DNA of 64,000 bases from Curvibacter gracilis ATCC BAA-807 (GCF_000518645.1 NZ_JADZ01000016.1:124001-188000); one strand, 5' to 3'. Shown: positions 17,716 through 25,921, counted from the stretch's first letter. The notes: generated by a model not told the origin, from the sequence alone. A program made the numbers and translations.

Positions 17716-18570
17716 TCAGCCCAGGTTTTCGTGATGTCCAGAGAGGCCCTGGCGCCAATAGGCCGAGACGCGCATCAGGGCCGCGGGCTGGCCCTGGCCC
17801 AGCCAATGGGTGCGCAGCTCGGCCATGGTGAGGGCTTCGCCGGCGGCCCACACAAAGACGGTGCCCGCGGGCAAGGGGGTTTCGCGCGCGGCCTCCAGCA
17901 GGCGCTGGCCCGGGGCGGCCGCGCCGCGCACCAGCCAGCGCAGCTGGACCTGGGCCGCACTGGCCAGCGCGCGCTGCTCCTCGGCCGTGGCCACCTCGAT
18001 CAGGGCCGTGACGCGGGTGCCGGCTGGCAGCTCGGCCAGCCGGCGTGCGATGGCGGGCAGTGCGCTTTCATCACCCGCCAGCACATAGGCATCGTGCCCG
18101 GCCGGCAGCACCATCGAGCCACGCGGGCCACCCAGCCCCACCTCGTCGCCAGGCCGCGCGCGGGCGGCCCAGGTGGCCGCCGGGCCCTCGCCATGCAGGG
18201 CGAACTCCAGGTCCAGCTCCAGGGCCTGGGCGTCGAAGTGCAACGGCGTGTAGTCGCGCATCACGGGGCGCTCGGCCTCGCTCAGGTCGGCGGGCCAGCT
18301 GACCCGGCCGTCCTGCAGCGTGGGCAGCACCAGCGGCCGGCCCGGGGCCGGCGGCAGCATCAGCTTGAGGTGGTCGTCAAAACCGGCCGACACGAAGCCG
18401 CGCAGGGCTTCGCCACCCAGGGTCACGCTGACCACGCCCGGGGTGGGCCGCCCCACGCGCAGCACCTGCACCCGGCGCACCGGGTTGGCATGGCGCACGC
18501 GCTGGGGCAGAAGATGGGCCGGCACCGCGGCCGAAGAAGAGGACACAGGGGAAGACAGTTCAGAGGTCAT
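17716..18570 (-). CDS. Siderophore-interacting protein (FAD/NAD(P)H ferric reductase family)
   Basis: A 284-residue protein of the ViuB/YqjH family. The N-terminal FAD-binding barrel carries RDYTPLHFDAQ (the RxYT flavin motif) and GEGPAATWAARARPGDEVGLGGPRGS; the C-terminal NAD(P)-binding part has YVLAGDESALPAIARRLAEL and VWAAGEALTMAELR. These proteins reduce ferric siderophore complexes in the cytoplasm. It is divergent from a MarR-type regulator, with the paired palindromes between them. No siderophore transport genes are adjacent, so the ligand is unknown. Confidence 0.92.
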   Translation of the reverse strand: MTSELSSPVSSSSAAVPAHLLPQRVRHANPVRRVQVLRVGRPTPGVVSVTLGGEALRGFVSAGFDDHLKLMLPPAPGRPLVLPTLQDGRVSWPADLSEAERPVMRDYTPLHFDAQALELDLEFALHGEGPAATWAARARPGDEVGLGGPRGSMVLPAGHDAYVLAGDESALPAIARRLAELPAGTRVTALIEVATAEEQRALASAAQVQLRWLVRGAAAPGQRLLEAARETPLPAGTVFVWAAGEALTMAELRTHWLGQGQPAALMRVSAYWRQGLSGHHENLG

Positions 18571-18589
18571 GGCAGAGACAGTCGTTGAT

Positions 18590-18610
18590 TTGGTTGATAT
18601 GATCAACCAA
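18590..18610. promoter_or_regulatory. MarR operator candidate 1
   Basis: An inverted repeat with arms TTGGTTGAT and ATCAACCAA and a core GTTGA-N5-TCAAC at 18593-18607. It lies between the divergent siderophore-interacting and MarR genes. A second copy of the same core is centred 32 bases downstream, about three helical turns away. Confidence 0.65.
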
Positions 18611-18624
18611 TATTCCATCATCAA

Positions 18625-18639
18625 GTTGATAATGTCAAC
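18625..18639. promoter_or_regulatory. MarR operator candidate 2
   Basis: GTTGATAATGTCAAC is a second GTTGA-N5-TCAAC site. It overlaps the ATG at 18632 chosen for the MarR gene, so occupancy would block that gene's own start region. The paired sites could repress both divergent genes. Confidence 0.6.
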
Positions 18640-19111
18640 CAAATCAGAAAAAACCACGACAGCGGCAGGCGATCTGGAAGACGAGGTGCTGGAAAGCCTG
18701 CAAGCGCTGGTGTTCAGCCTCAAGGGCCAGCTGCGCCACAGCCTGGGCGAGCAGCCCCTGGCGCTGGCCCCCATGGAGTTGCGGGCGCTGCAATTCTTTG
18801 TGCGCCACCCGGGCGCCAGCCAGCGTGATCTGGTGCAGCACAGCGGACGCGACAAGGCGCAGATCGCGCGGCTGATCAGATCGCTGCTGGACAGCGGCCA
18901 CCTGCAGGCCAGCCCCGACCCCAAGGACCGCCGCAGCCAATGCCTGAACGCCACGCCCAGCGGACTGGCACTGCACGGGCAATTGCACCAGGCCCGCCGT
19001 CAGGCACTGGCCCGCAGCCTGACCGGGCTGGACGCGGGCGAACTGGGCCAGTTGCTGGGCCTGCTCAAGCGCCTGCGCAGCAACCTGGCAGGGCCGGCCC
19101 CATCCGCCTGA
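18632..19111 (+). CDS. MarR-family transcriptional regulator
   Basis: A 159-residue winged-helix protein: residues about 45-110 contain LAPMELRALQFFVRHPGASQ, the recognition region GRDKAQIARLIRSLLDSGHL and the wing with PDPKDRRSQCLNATPSG. It fits the MarR family (dimeric, ligand-responsive). The start is uncertain: in-frame ATGs also lie at 18569 and 18599, but the first overlaps the divergent start and both would run through the operators. It probably controls itself and the siderophore-interacting gene; the palindromes at 18590-18639 are the likely sites. Confidence 0.85.
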   Translation: MSTKSEKTTTAAGDLEDEVLESLQALVFSLKGQLRHSLGEQPLALAPMELRALQFFVRHPGASQRDLVQHSGRDKAQIARLIRSLLDSGHLQASPDPKDRRSQCLNATPSGLALHGQLHQARRQALARSLTGLDAGELGQLLGLLKRLRSNLAGPAPSA

Positions 19112-19117
19112 GCAGAC

Positions 19118-19933
19118 TCAGATGAACATGCCGCCCGAGGCCTCGATGCGCTGGGCATTCACCCAGCCGCTGGCGGGCGACAACAAGGCCGCCACCACCT
19201 GACCGATGTCCTCGGGCAGGCCGACGCGGCCCAGCGCGGTCTGGCTGGCCACAAAGCGGTTCAGCTCAGGGTTGTCGCGCACGGCGCCACCGCCAAAGTC
19301 GGTTTCGATGGCGCCCGGCGCCAGGGTGTTGACGGCAATCCCCCGGGGCCCGAGTTCCTTGGCCAGGTAGCGGGTCAGCACCTCGATGCCACCCTTCATG
19401 CTGGCGTAGGCGGCATAGCCCGGCAAGGCGAAGCGGGTCAGCCCGCTGGACAGGTTGAGGATCCGCCCGCCGTCGCGCAGCAGCGGCAACAGCGCCTGCG
19501 TGAGGAAGAACACCCCCTTCAGATGCAGGTTGAACAACAGGTCGAACTGCTCTTCGGTGGTGTCGGCCACGCTGGCGTGCACGCCGATGCCGGCGTTGTT
19601 CACCAGGGCGTCGATCTGCGCCACCTGCCAGCGCTGGGCCAAGGCCTCGCGCACGGTGTCGGCGAAGGCGGCAAAGCGGGCCGTCATGCCCTGCCCTTGG
19701 CCCAACTCCAGTTCGATGGCCAGGGCGCGGCGGCCCAAGGCCTCGATCTGCTGCACCACCTCCTGCGCCTGGGCCTGCTGGCTGCGGTAGGTGAACACCA
19801 CGTCACTGCCCTGGGCGGCCAGGGCCAGTGCCATGCTGCGGCCCAGGCCGCGGCTGCCGCCGGTGATGAGGACGACGGGGGCCGTAGCGCCGTCGGAGGG
19901 GGTGGGCAACGTGTTCGAATCCAGTGATGTCAT
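19118..19933 (-). CDS. Short-chain dehydrogenase/reductase
   Basis: A 271-residue classical SDR. The cofactor motif is VLITGGSRGLGRSMALALA (TGxxxGxG) near residues 21-39, then NNAGIG, and the catalytic Tyr and Lys lie in SSGLTRFALPGYAAYASMKGG (YxxxK). The C-terminal AIETDFGGGAVRDNPELNRF loop is substrate-binding. It is an NAD(P)H-dependent alcohol or ketone reductase of unknown substrate. It is divergent from a LysR gene whose operator-like sites lie between them, the usual plan for a LysR-controlled enzyme. Confidence 0.9.
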   Translation of the reverse strand: MTSLDSNTLPTPSDGATAPVVLITGGSRGLGRSMALALAAQGSDVVFTYRSQQAQAQEVVQQIEALGRRALAIELELGQGQGMTARFAAFADTVREALAQRWQVAQIDALVNNAGIGVHASVADTTEEQFDLLFNLHLKGVFFLTQALLPLLRDGGRILNLSSGLTRFALPGYAAYASMKGGIEVLTRYLAKELGPRGIAVNTLAPGAIETDFGGGAVRDNPELNRFVASQTALGRVGLPEDIGQVVAALLSPASGWVNAQRIEASGGMFI

Positions 19934-19983
19934 GGCGGGTCCTGCTTGAAGCGCCGGTGGCGCGGGTGGTGGATGTCAGGCAG

Positions 19984-20044
19984 TCTATTGATCGAATAGA
20001 TGCCGATAAACACCATAATTTCGACTTCACTGTTCAATTTTGAA
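19984..20044. promoter_or_regulatory. LysR-type operator region between SDR and LysR genes
   Basis: TCTATTGATCGAATAGA (19984-20000) is a palindrome with six-base arms fitting the T-N11-A LysR box, and TTCAATTTTGAA (20033-20044) is a second inverted repeat 15 bases before the LysR start. Both lie in the 125-base divergent promoter gap. Binding by the adjacent LysR protein is inferred from the layout. Confidence 0.55.
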
Positions 20045-20058
20045 TAACAATAAAGCGC

Positions 20059-21042
20059 ATGAATCCCGTCGATGCCCTGCACACCTTCACCCGGGTGGCC
20101 GAACTGACCAGCTTCACCCAGGCCGCGGCCCAGCTCGGCCTGCCCAAGGCCAGCGTGTCGCTGGCGGTGCAGCAACTCGAAGCCCAGTTGGGCACCCGGC
20201 TGCTGCTGCGCACCACGCGCCGCGTGCAGCTGACACCCGACGGCCAGGTCTTCTACGAACGCTGCAAGGATGTGCTGGCCGATCTGGACGAGCTGCAGGG
20301 GCTGTTCCGGCAGCAGCCCGCCCAATTGAGTGGGCGGCTGCGGGTGGACATGCCGGTGGGCACAGCGCGCCAGCTGGTGCTGCCCAGCCTGCCCGCCTTT
20401 CTGCGCGCCCACCCGGGCGTGCACCTGGAACTGAGTTGCACCGACCGCCGGGTGGACCTGGTGCGCGAGGGCTTTGACTGTGTGCTGCGGGTGGGCGCGT
20501 TGGAAGACTCGGGCCTGATCGCCCGCCCGCTGGGCCAGCTGTCACAGAGCAATTGCGCCAGCCCGGCCTACCTGGCCGCGGCCGGCACGCCGCGCCACCT
20601 GGACGACCTGAGCCAGCACCAATTGGTGCACTACCAGCCCCAGCTGGGGGGCCGCCAGACCGGCTGGGAATGGGTGGACGAAAGCGGCCAGACCCGCACC
20701 CTGGCCATGCCCGGCGCGCTGAGCGTGAACAGCACCGAGGCCTACCAGGGCGCCTGCCTGGCGGGGCTGGGCCTGATCCAGGCGCCCACCGCCGGGCTGC
20801 GCGGCCTGCTCGAACAAGGGCTGCTGGTCGAGGTCTTGCCCGAGTTCCGCGCGCCGCCGCTGCCGGTGTCGCTGCTGTACCCGCACCGGCGTCAATTGGC
20901 GCGCCGGGTGCAGGTGTTCATGGATTGGTTGGCCGAAGTGCTGAGGCCTTACCTGGACGATGCGTCCACCGGCTCCGAGCCATCCCAGCCCTCGGACACG
21001 GCTCGCAAGGCCTCCAGATCCAGCAGTTCGATGGTGCCGTAA
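20059..21042 (+). CDS. LysR-family transcriptional regulator
   Basis: A 327-residue LysR protein. The N-terminal winged helix has ALHTFTRVAELTSFTQAAAQ and LPKASVSLAVQQLEAQLGTR, and LLLRTTRRVQLTPDG follows. The C-terminal ligand-binding domain starts near residue 90. It is most like the group beside SDR genes. The final 94 bases overlap the 3' end of the convergent Crp-type regulator, and the extra Ser/Arg-rich C-terminal residues (after the FMDWLAEVLRPYL helix) come from that overlap, which is unusual. Confidence 0.92.
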   Translation: MNPVDALHTFTRVAELTSFTQAAAQLGLPKASVSLAVQQLEAQLGTRLLLRTTRRVQLTPDGQVFYERCKDVLADLDELQGLFRQQPAQLSGRLRVDMPVGTARQLVLPSLPAFLRAHPGVHLELSCTDRRVDLVREGFDCVLRVGALEDSGLIARPLGQLSQSNCASPAYLAAAGTPRHLDDLSQHQLVHYQPQLGGRQTGWEWVDESGQTRTLAMPGALSVNSTEAYQGACLAGLGLIQAPTAGLRGLLEQGLLVEVLPEFRAPPLPVSLLYPHRRQLARRVQVFMDWLAEVLRPYLDDASTGSEPSQPSDTARKASRSSSSMVP

Positions 21043-21689
21043 CGCAGGTGCAGCCAGCCGCGCTGCTCCAGACCATGCAAGGCCTTGTTGATGGTCTGGC
21101 GGCTCACGCCCAGCATCAGGGCCAGTTGCTCCTGCGGCAGGCGGATCAGGCGGCGCGGCGCGCCGGTGCGACCGCCATAACCCTGGGCCACCAGCCACAG
21201 GCGTTTGGCCAGGCGCAGGTCCAGCGGCAACTGGGCGATGTCCTCCAGGGCCGAGAACATCAGGCGCAGCTTGCTGCTGGCCAGACGGGCCACGCTGCGC
21301 CAGTGCGCGGGGTGCTGTGCCAGCCAGTCCAGCAGCTCGTCACGGGGCACCAGCAGCACGGTGGTGTCGCCATCGGCGACCACATCGTGGCTGCGCGGCT
21401 GGCCGTCGATCAGCGAGATCTCGCCCAGCCACTGGTAGGGCTCGATGAAAGCCAGCAGGGTTTCCTGGCCGCTGTCCTGCAACCCGCCCACGCGCAGGGC
21501 CCCGGCGGTGACGCAGCACAGCGCCCCTTCCACGGCGCCGCGGTGGAACAGGCGCTCGCCATCGCTCAACACCCAGAGCCGGCCCAGGGTCAACAAGGCG
21601 GCCTGGAACTCGGGTTCACACTGGGCATACCAGAGCTCGCTGCACAAGGCGGCGGCCAGGGTCTGGGCAGAGGTGGTGGACGGCTTCAT
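20949..21689 (-). CDS. Crp/Fnr-family transcriptional regulator
   Basis: A 246-residue regulator. Residues about 35-130 form a cyclic-nucleotide-type beta-roll (FHRGAVEGALCCVTAGALRV, WLGEISLIDGQPRSHDVVAD), and the C-terminal HTH is LPQEQLALMLGVSRQTINKA. The GEISLIDGQPRSHD segment keeps a short FGExxLxxxxRxxx-like pattern, so a cyclic nucleotide may bind, but the phosphate-binding arginine needs alignment. No iron-sulfur cysteine cluster is visible. It is divergent from the Mpo1-like membrane protein, and its end overlaps the LysR gene by 94 bases. Confidence 0.9.
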   Translation of the reverse strand: MKPSTTSAQTLAAALCSELWYAQCEPEFQAALLTLGRLWVLSDGERLFHRGAVEGALCCVTAGALRVGGLQDSGQETLLAFIEPYQWLGEISLIDGQPRSHDVVADGDTTVLLVPRDELLDWLAQHPAHWRSVARLASSKLRLMFSALEDIAQLPLDLRLAKRLWLVAQGYGGRTGAPRRLIRLPQEQLALMLGVSRQTINKALHGLEQRGWLHLRYGTIELLDLEALRAVSEGWDGSEPVDASSR

Positions 21690-21834
21690 CGGAAAACAGG
21701 GCCGCGGGATGCGGCGGCTCGGCGGTCTGGAATGTATTGATTTTGACAGTCCTTCGCCCGCCACCTGCCTAGCATGCAGCGCAGACCCGTGCGCACCCTG
21801 AGCAGCGCGGGCCCCAGAACCCGGAGACAAGCCC

Positions 21835-22359
21835 ATGAGAAACACCCAAGCCCTGCTGACGCAATACGCCCGCTACCACCGCGACCCACGCAACATCGCC
21901 ACCCATTTCGTGGGCGTGCCCATGATCGTGCTGGCCGTGGGGGTGCTGCTGGCGCGGGCCTCGATCGAACTGGGCGGCTGGACCGTCTCGGCCGCCTGGC
22001 TGGCCTGGGCCGCCAGCACCGTGTGGTACCTGAGCCGCGGGCACCTGGGCGCGGGCCTGACGGTGAGTGCGGCCATCGCCGGCCTGATGGTGCTGGCCCA
22101 TCCGCTGGCCGCCGGCTCCACTGGCAGCTGGCTGGCCTGGGGTCTGGGGCTGTTTGGCGTGGGCTGGGTGATCCAGTTCGTGGGCCATTACTACGAAGGC
22201 CGCAAGCCCGCTTTTGTGGACGATCTGGTGGGCCTGCTGGTGGGGCCCTTGTTCGTGAGCACCGAAGTGCTGTTTGCGCTGGGCCTGTGCCGGCCGCTGC
22301 GCCAGGCCATCGAGGCCGAGGCCGGCCCGGTGCAGCTGCGCACGCCGCAATCCGCCTGA
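21835..22359 (+). CDS. Mpo1-like / DUF962 membrane protein
   Basis: A 174-residue multi-pass protein. It starts with QALLTQYARYHRDPRNIATH followed by four hydrophobic segments, and carries GWVIQFVGHYYEGRKPAFVD, the His-containing signature of the YGL010w/Mpo1 family. The yeast member is an iron-dependent dioxygenase that alpha-oxidises 2-hydroxy fatty acids. The bacterial function is not established. A role in fatty-acid metabolism would suit the window's lipid genes but is inference. The upstream Crp-type gene is divergent across a 145-base gap. Confidence 0.85.
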   Translation: MRNTQALLTQYARYHRDPRNIATHFVGVPMIVLAVGVLLARASIELGGWTVSAAWLAWAASTVWYLSRGHLGAGLTVSAAIAGLMVLAHPLAAGSTGSWLAWGLGLFGVGWVIQFVGHYYEGRKPAFVDDLVGLLVGPLFVSTEVLFALGLCRPLRQAIEAEAGPVQLRTPQSA

Positions 22360-22389
22360 ACCGCCTGAACCGCCGACCTGCAGCGCGCC

Positions 22390-23415
22390 TCAGGTGCTCA
22401 TGCGCACCACCAGCCGGTAGTCGAGCACCACGCAGGGCTGCTCCACCGGCTCGCCGCGCATCAGCTTGAGCAGCATGCCCGCGGCCTCGTCACCGATGGT
22501 GGCAAGGGGCGTGTGCACGGTGGTCAGCGTGGGCAGCATCAGATCGCTGCCTGTGAGGTCGTTGAAGCCCGCAATCGCCACCCGTGCCGGCACCGGCAAC
22601 TGCAGCCGGTTGGCCGCCAGCAAGGCGCCCTGGGCCAGGTCGTCGTTGCAGAAGAACACCGCGTCCACCGCCGGTGACTGGCCCATGATCTGCTGGAACA
22701 GCCGCCCACCCAGCGCCATCGACGAGGGCGCCGGGTTCATCCACTCCAGCGCCGGGTCGTACAGGCCCGCGGCTTCCAGCGCCTGGCGCCAGCCCTGCTG
22801 GCGCTGCAGCGTGCGGGGGTCGAGCTGGGCCGCAGCGAAGGCGATGCGCCGGTAGCCGCGCTCCAGCAAATGCCGGGTCATGCTGATGGCCGCCTCGGTC
22901 TGCGAGAAGCCCACGCTGTGGATGCCCTCGACCCGGCTGTTCTCCATCATGTGCACCACCGGCACGCCGCTTTGCGTGATCAGGCGGCGCGTGGCTTCGG
23001 TGCGGTCAAAACCCGTCACCAGCAGGCCGGCCGGGCGGTGCATCAGCTGCTCGCGCAGCAGTTGCTCTTCTTCGCTCGGGTCGTAGTGGGTGATGCCGAT
23101 CAGGGTCTGGTAGCCCGCCGCGCGCAGCCGGGCCTGCGCGGCTTCGAGCAGGCTCACGAACAGCTCGTTGGACAGCATGGGGATCAGCACCGCCACATGG
23201 GTGCTGCGCTTGGAGGCCAGCGCCCGGGCCGCCGGGTCGGGCACATAGCCCAGCTTCTGGGCCGCGGCCTGCACGCGCTCGACCAGCACCGGGTCCACCG
23301 CCCGCTCGCCGCGCAAGGCCCGCGACACGGTGATGGGACTGACCCCGGCGGCCAGGGCCACATCGGCCAGGGTGACGCGGCCGGTGGCACGTTGGCGGGC
23401 AGGCGATCGGGGCAT
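22390..23415 (-). CDS. LacI-family repressor of the gluconate genes
   Basis: A 341-residue LacI/GalR protein. The HTH with hinge is TLADVALAAGVSPITVSRAL, followed by the periplasmic-binding-like domain with VAVLIPMLSNELFVSLLEAA and FCNDDLAQGALLAANRL. ATG 23415 (MPRSPARQ) is chosen; a longer frame reaches 23484. It is divergent from gluconokinase and the TRAP transporter genes, with two identical LacI-type palindromes in between, so it is very likely a GntR-like repressor relieved by gluconate or a phosphorylated product. Confidence 0.92.
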   Translation of the reverse strand: MPRSPARQRATGRVTLADVALAAGVSPITVSRALRGERAVDPVLVERVQAAAQKLGYVPDPAARALASKRSTHVAVLIPMLSNELFVSLLEAAQARLRAAGYQTLIGITHYDPSEEEQLLREQLMHRPAGLLVTGFDRTEATRRLITQSGVPVVHMMENSRVEGIHSVGFSQTEAAISMTRHLLERGYRRIAFAAAQLDPRTLQRQQGWRQALEAAGLYDPALEWMNPAPSSMALGGRLFQQIMGQSPAVDAVFFCNDDLAQGALLAANRLQLPVPARVAIAGFNDLTGSDLMLPTLTTVHTPLATIGDEAAGMLLKLMRGEPVEQPCVVLDYRLVVRMST

Positions 23416-23459
23416 GATCCTAGGGTTTGTACTTAATTGAAAACAAGGCGGCCTGAGTA

Positions 23460-23473
23460 GGATAGCGCTATCC
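23460..23473. promoter_or_regulatory. LacI-family operator 1
   Basis: GGATAGCGCTATCC is a perfect 14-base palindrome with the central CG typical of LacI-family sites. It lies 44 bases upstream of the repressor start. The same sequence occurs again at 23568-23581. Confidence 0.8.
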
Positions 23474-23567
23474 AACCCATGCACTCTTCGAGGGTGTGCG
23501 GGCCATCATACATAAACTTTGCGGGACGGGCCGGTGCTCAGTGCAGGCCCTTTTTTGCAACCTTTTG

Positions 23568-23581
23568 GGATAGCGCTATCC
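23568..23581. promoter_or_regulatory. LacI-family operator 2, abutting the gluconokinase start
   Basis: A second exact copy of GGATAGCGCTATCC ends two bases before the gluconokinase ATG (23584). The centres of the two copies are 108 bases apart, suitable for DNA looping by a tetramer or for independent control of the two divergent promoters. The site occupies the place of a Shine-Dalgarno sequence. Confidence 0.8.
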
Positions 23582-23583
23582 AA

Positions 23584-24117
23584 ATGAAACCATCTGTTGT
23601 TGTCATGGGCGTGGCGGGCTGCGGCAAGTCCAGCCTGGGCGCGGCCCTGGCGGCGGCCGAGCACCTGCCCTTGATCGAAGGTGACGACCACCACAGCCCC
23701 GCCAGCCGCGACAAGATGAGCCAGGGCATTGCCCTGACCGATGCCGACCGCCAGGGCTGGCTGCAGACCCTGGGCCGCCTGCTGGGCGATCACCCCGAAG
23801 GCGTGGTGCTGACCTGCTCGGCCTTGAAGAAGGCCTACCGCGACCAGCTGCGCCAGGCCTGCCCGGGCCTGCGCTTCGCCTTTCTAGACATCGGGCGCGA
23901 ACAGGCCCAGCAGCGCGTGTCGGCGCGGGCCAGCCACTTCTTTTCCAGCTCGCTGGTGGACAGCCAGTTCGCCACCCTCGAAAGCCCGGTGGGCGAAGCC
24001 GGCGTGCTGCGCCTGGACGCGCTGCAGGCTTTGTCCTCATTGCAGGCCCAGGCCTCGGCGTGGCTGAATGAGGCCGATGCCCCCATCGCCCCCCCCAACC
24101 CCAAGGATTGCGCATGA
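23584..24117 (+). CDS. gntK: Gluconokinase
   Basis: A 177-residue kinase of the GntK/thermoresistant type. The P-loop is VVMGVAGCGKSSLGAALA at residues 6-23, the substrate region is LIEGDDHHSPASRDKMSQGI, and the lid contains LTCSALKKAYRDQLR. It phosphorylates D-gluconate to 6-phosphogluconate with ATP. No Shine-Dalgarno is visible because the operator abuts the ATG; the mRNA may be leaderless, or the gene may start at the in-frame ATG at 23479, which would add 35 non-homologous-looking residues. The TRAP genes follow with an ATGA overlap. Confidence 0.93.
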   Translation: MKPSVVVMGVAGCGKSSLGAALAAAEHLPLIEGDDHHSPASRDKMSQGIALTDADRQGWLQTLGRLLGDHPEGVVLTCSALKKAYRDQLRQACPGLRFAFLDIGREQAQQRVSARASHFFSSSLVDSQFATLESPVGEAGVLRLDALQALSSLQAQASAWLNEADAPIAPPNPKDCA

Positions 24118-24623
24118 CCCAGACCTCGGACCACCCCGGCCTCAGCCGCTTCCAGCGCCTGTCGCACCACCTGATGGCGGCCTGCCTGGGCGTGATGGCC
24201 ATCGCCGTGTTCATCAACGTCGTGTTGCGCTATGGCTTCGGCAGCGGCGTGGCCGCCAGCGAAGAACTGTCGCGCCTGCTGTTCGTGTGGATGGTCTTCA
24301 TCGGGGCGGCTGCGGCCTACCCCGGTGGCGAGCACATGGCCTTCACCAGCCTGGCCGGCCTGCTGAAGGCCAGGCCGCGCGCCTTTGCCGCACTCACCGC
24401 CGTGATCCGGCTGCTCACCGTGTGCGCCAGCGCCATGCTGGCCTGGGGTGCCTGGCAGCAGGTGGTGGTGGGGCTGGACAGCCACTCGGTGGTGCTGGGC
24501 TACTCGTCCTCGCTGCTGCCGCTGCCCGCTTTTCTGTGCTCGCTGGCCATCGGTGTGATGGCCCTGGTCGAGCTGATCCGTCGTACCCCGCTGGACCTCG
24601 GTCACGGCGCTGAAGTGGAGTGA
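24114..24623 (+). CDS. TRAP transporter small permease (DctQ type)
   Basis: A 169-residue protein with four hydrophobic segments (HLMAACLGVMAIAVFINVVL; LFVWMVFIGAAAAY; an ALTAVIRLLTVCASAMLAW segment; LPAFLCSLAIGVMALVELI) and the DctQ signature ASEELSRLLFVWMVFIGAA. It pairs with the large permease to use an ion gradient for uptake of ligand delivered by the periplasmic protein. ATG 24114 overlaps the gntK stop, with AAGGA seven bases upstream. Together with gluconokinase it is probably a sugar-acid importer. Confidence 0.93.
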   Translation: MTQTSDHPGLSRFQRLSHHLMAACLGVMAIAVFINVVLRYGFGSGVAASEELSRLLFVWMVFIGAAAAYPGGEHMAFTSLAGLLKARPRAFAALTAVIRLLTVCASAMLAWGAWQQVVVGLDSHSVVLGYSSSLLPLPAFLCSLAIGVMALVELIRRTPLDLGHGAEVE

Positions 24624-24628
24624 TTGCC

Positions 24629-25921
24629 ATGAGCCCTGAAGCGCTCGCTTTCGTGTTTTTCTCGGTCGGCATGCTGGTGCTCATGGGCAGCGGCATGAAC
24701 ATGGCCCTGGCCCTGGTGCTGACCGGCGCCGGCATGGCCTGGGTGCTCGATTTCTGGGATACCCAGTTGCTGGCCCAGAACCTGGTGGCCGGCGTGGACA
24801 GCTTTCCGCTGCTGGCCGTGCCCTTCTTCATCCTGGCCGGCGAATTGATGAACTCGGGTGGCATCAGCCGCCGCATCATCGACATGGCCCAGGCCTGGGT
24901 GGGCCACATCCGGGGCGGCCTGGGCTATGTGGCCATTGGCGCCGCCGTGCTGATGGCCAGCATGAGCGGCTCAGCCCTGGCCGACACGGCCGCGCTCGCC
25001 ACCATCCTGCTGCCCATGATGCGCCAGCAGGGCTACCCCATGAACACCTCGGCCGGGCTGATCGCGTCGGGGGGCATCATCGCCCCCATCATTCCGCCCT
25101 CCATGCCTTTCGTGATCTACGGCGTGACCACCAACACCTCGATCTCGGCCCTGTTCGTGTCCGGCATCGTGCCCGGCCTGTTGATGGGTGTGGGCCTGAT
25201 CTTCGCCTGGCGCCATGTGCTGCGCGGCATCGAGTTGCCCCAAGGCCAGCCCCTGCCGATGGCACAGCGCCTGCGCATCACCGCGCGCGCCTTCTGGGCC
25301 CTGCTGATGCCCATCATCATCATCGGCGGCATGAAGTCGGGCGTGTTCACGCCAACCGAGGCTGCGGTGGTGGCGGCCTTCTATGCGCTGGTGGTGGCAC
25401 TATTCATCCACCGCGAAATGAAGCTGCGCGAGATCCATGGCGTGCTGCTGCGCGCCGCCAAGACCACCGCCATCGTGATGTTCCTGTGCGCCGGCGCCCA
25501 GGTGGCCAGCTACATGATCACCCTGGCCGACCTGCCCAGCGTGCTCACCCAATGGCTGGGTCCGCTGGTGCAGAGCCCGCGCCTGTTGATGGCTGTGATG
25601 ATGATCGTGCTGGTGCTGATCGGCACCGCGCTCGACTTGACGCCCACCATCCTGATCTTCGCCCCGGTGATGCTGCCGATCGCCGTCAAGGCCGGCATCG
25701 ACCCGGTGTACTTCGGCCTGATGTTCGTGCTCAACGGCGCCATCGGCCTGATCACCCCGCCCGTGGGCACGGTGCTCAACGTGGTGGCCGGTGTGGGGCG
25801 CATCTCGATGCACAGCGTGATCAAGGGGGTGAACCCCTTCTTGCTGACCTACGTGGCCTTGCTCACCCTGATGGTGGTCTTCCCGCAGATCGTGACGGCC
25901 CCCGTGGCCTGGTTGCGCTGA
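24629..25921 (+). CDS. TRAP transporter large permease (DctM type)
   Basis: A 430-residue integral membrane protein with about 12 hydrophobic segments, e.g. FVFFSVGMLVLMGSGMNMAL, FPLLAVPFFILAGELMNSGG and SMSGSALADTAALATILLP. GSALADTAA and the IAPIIPPSMPFVIYG motifs are diagnostic for DctM. It forms the ion-coupled channel of the TRAP transporter. GGAG lies eight bases before ATG 24629; an in-frame GTG at 24620 is the alternative start. It is followed after 72 bases by the substrate-binding protein. Confidence 0.94.
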   Translation: MSPEALAFVFFSVGMLVLMGSGMNMALALVLTGAGMAWVLDFWDTQLLAQNLVAGVDSFPLLAVPFFILAGELMNSGGISRRIIDMAQAWVGHIRGGLGYVAIGAAVLMASMSGSALADTAALATILLPMMRQQGYPMNTSAGLIASGGIIAPIIPPSMPFVIYGVTTNTSISALFVSGIVPGLLMGVGLIFAWRHVLRGIELPQGQPLPMAQRLRITARAFWALLMPIIIIGGMKSGVFTPTEAAVVAAFYALVVALFIHREMKLREIHGVLLRAAKTTAIVMFLCAGAQVASYMITLADLPSVLTQWLGPLVQSPRLLMAVMMIVLVLIGTALDLTPTILIFAPVMLPIAVKAGIDPVYFGLMFVLNGAIGLITPPVGTVLNVVAGVGRISMHSVIKGVNPFLLTYVALLTLMVVFPQIVTAPVAWLR

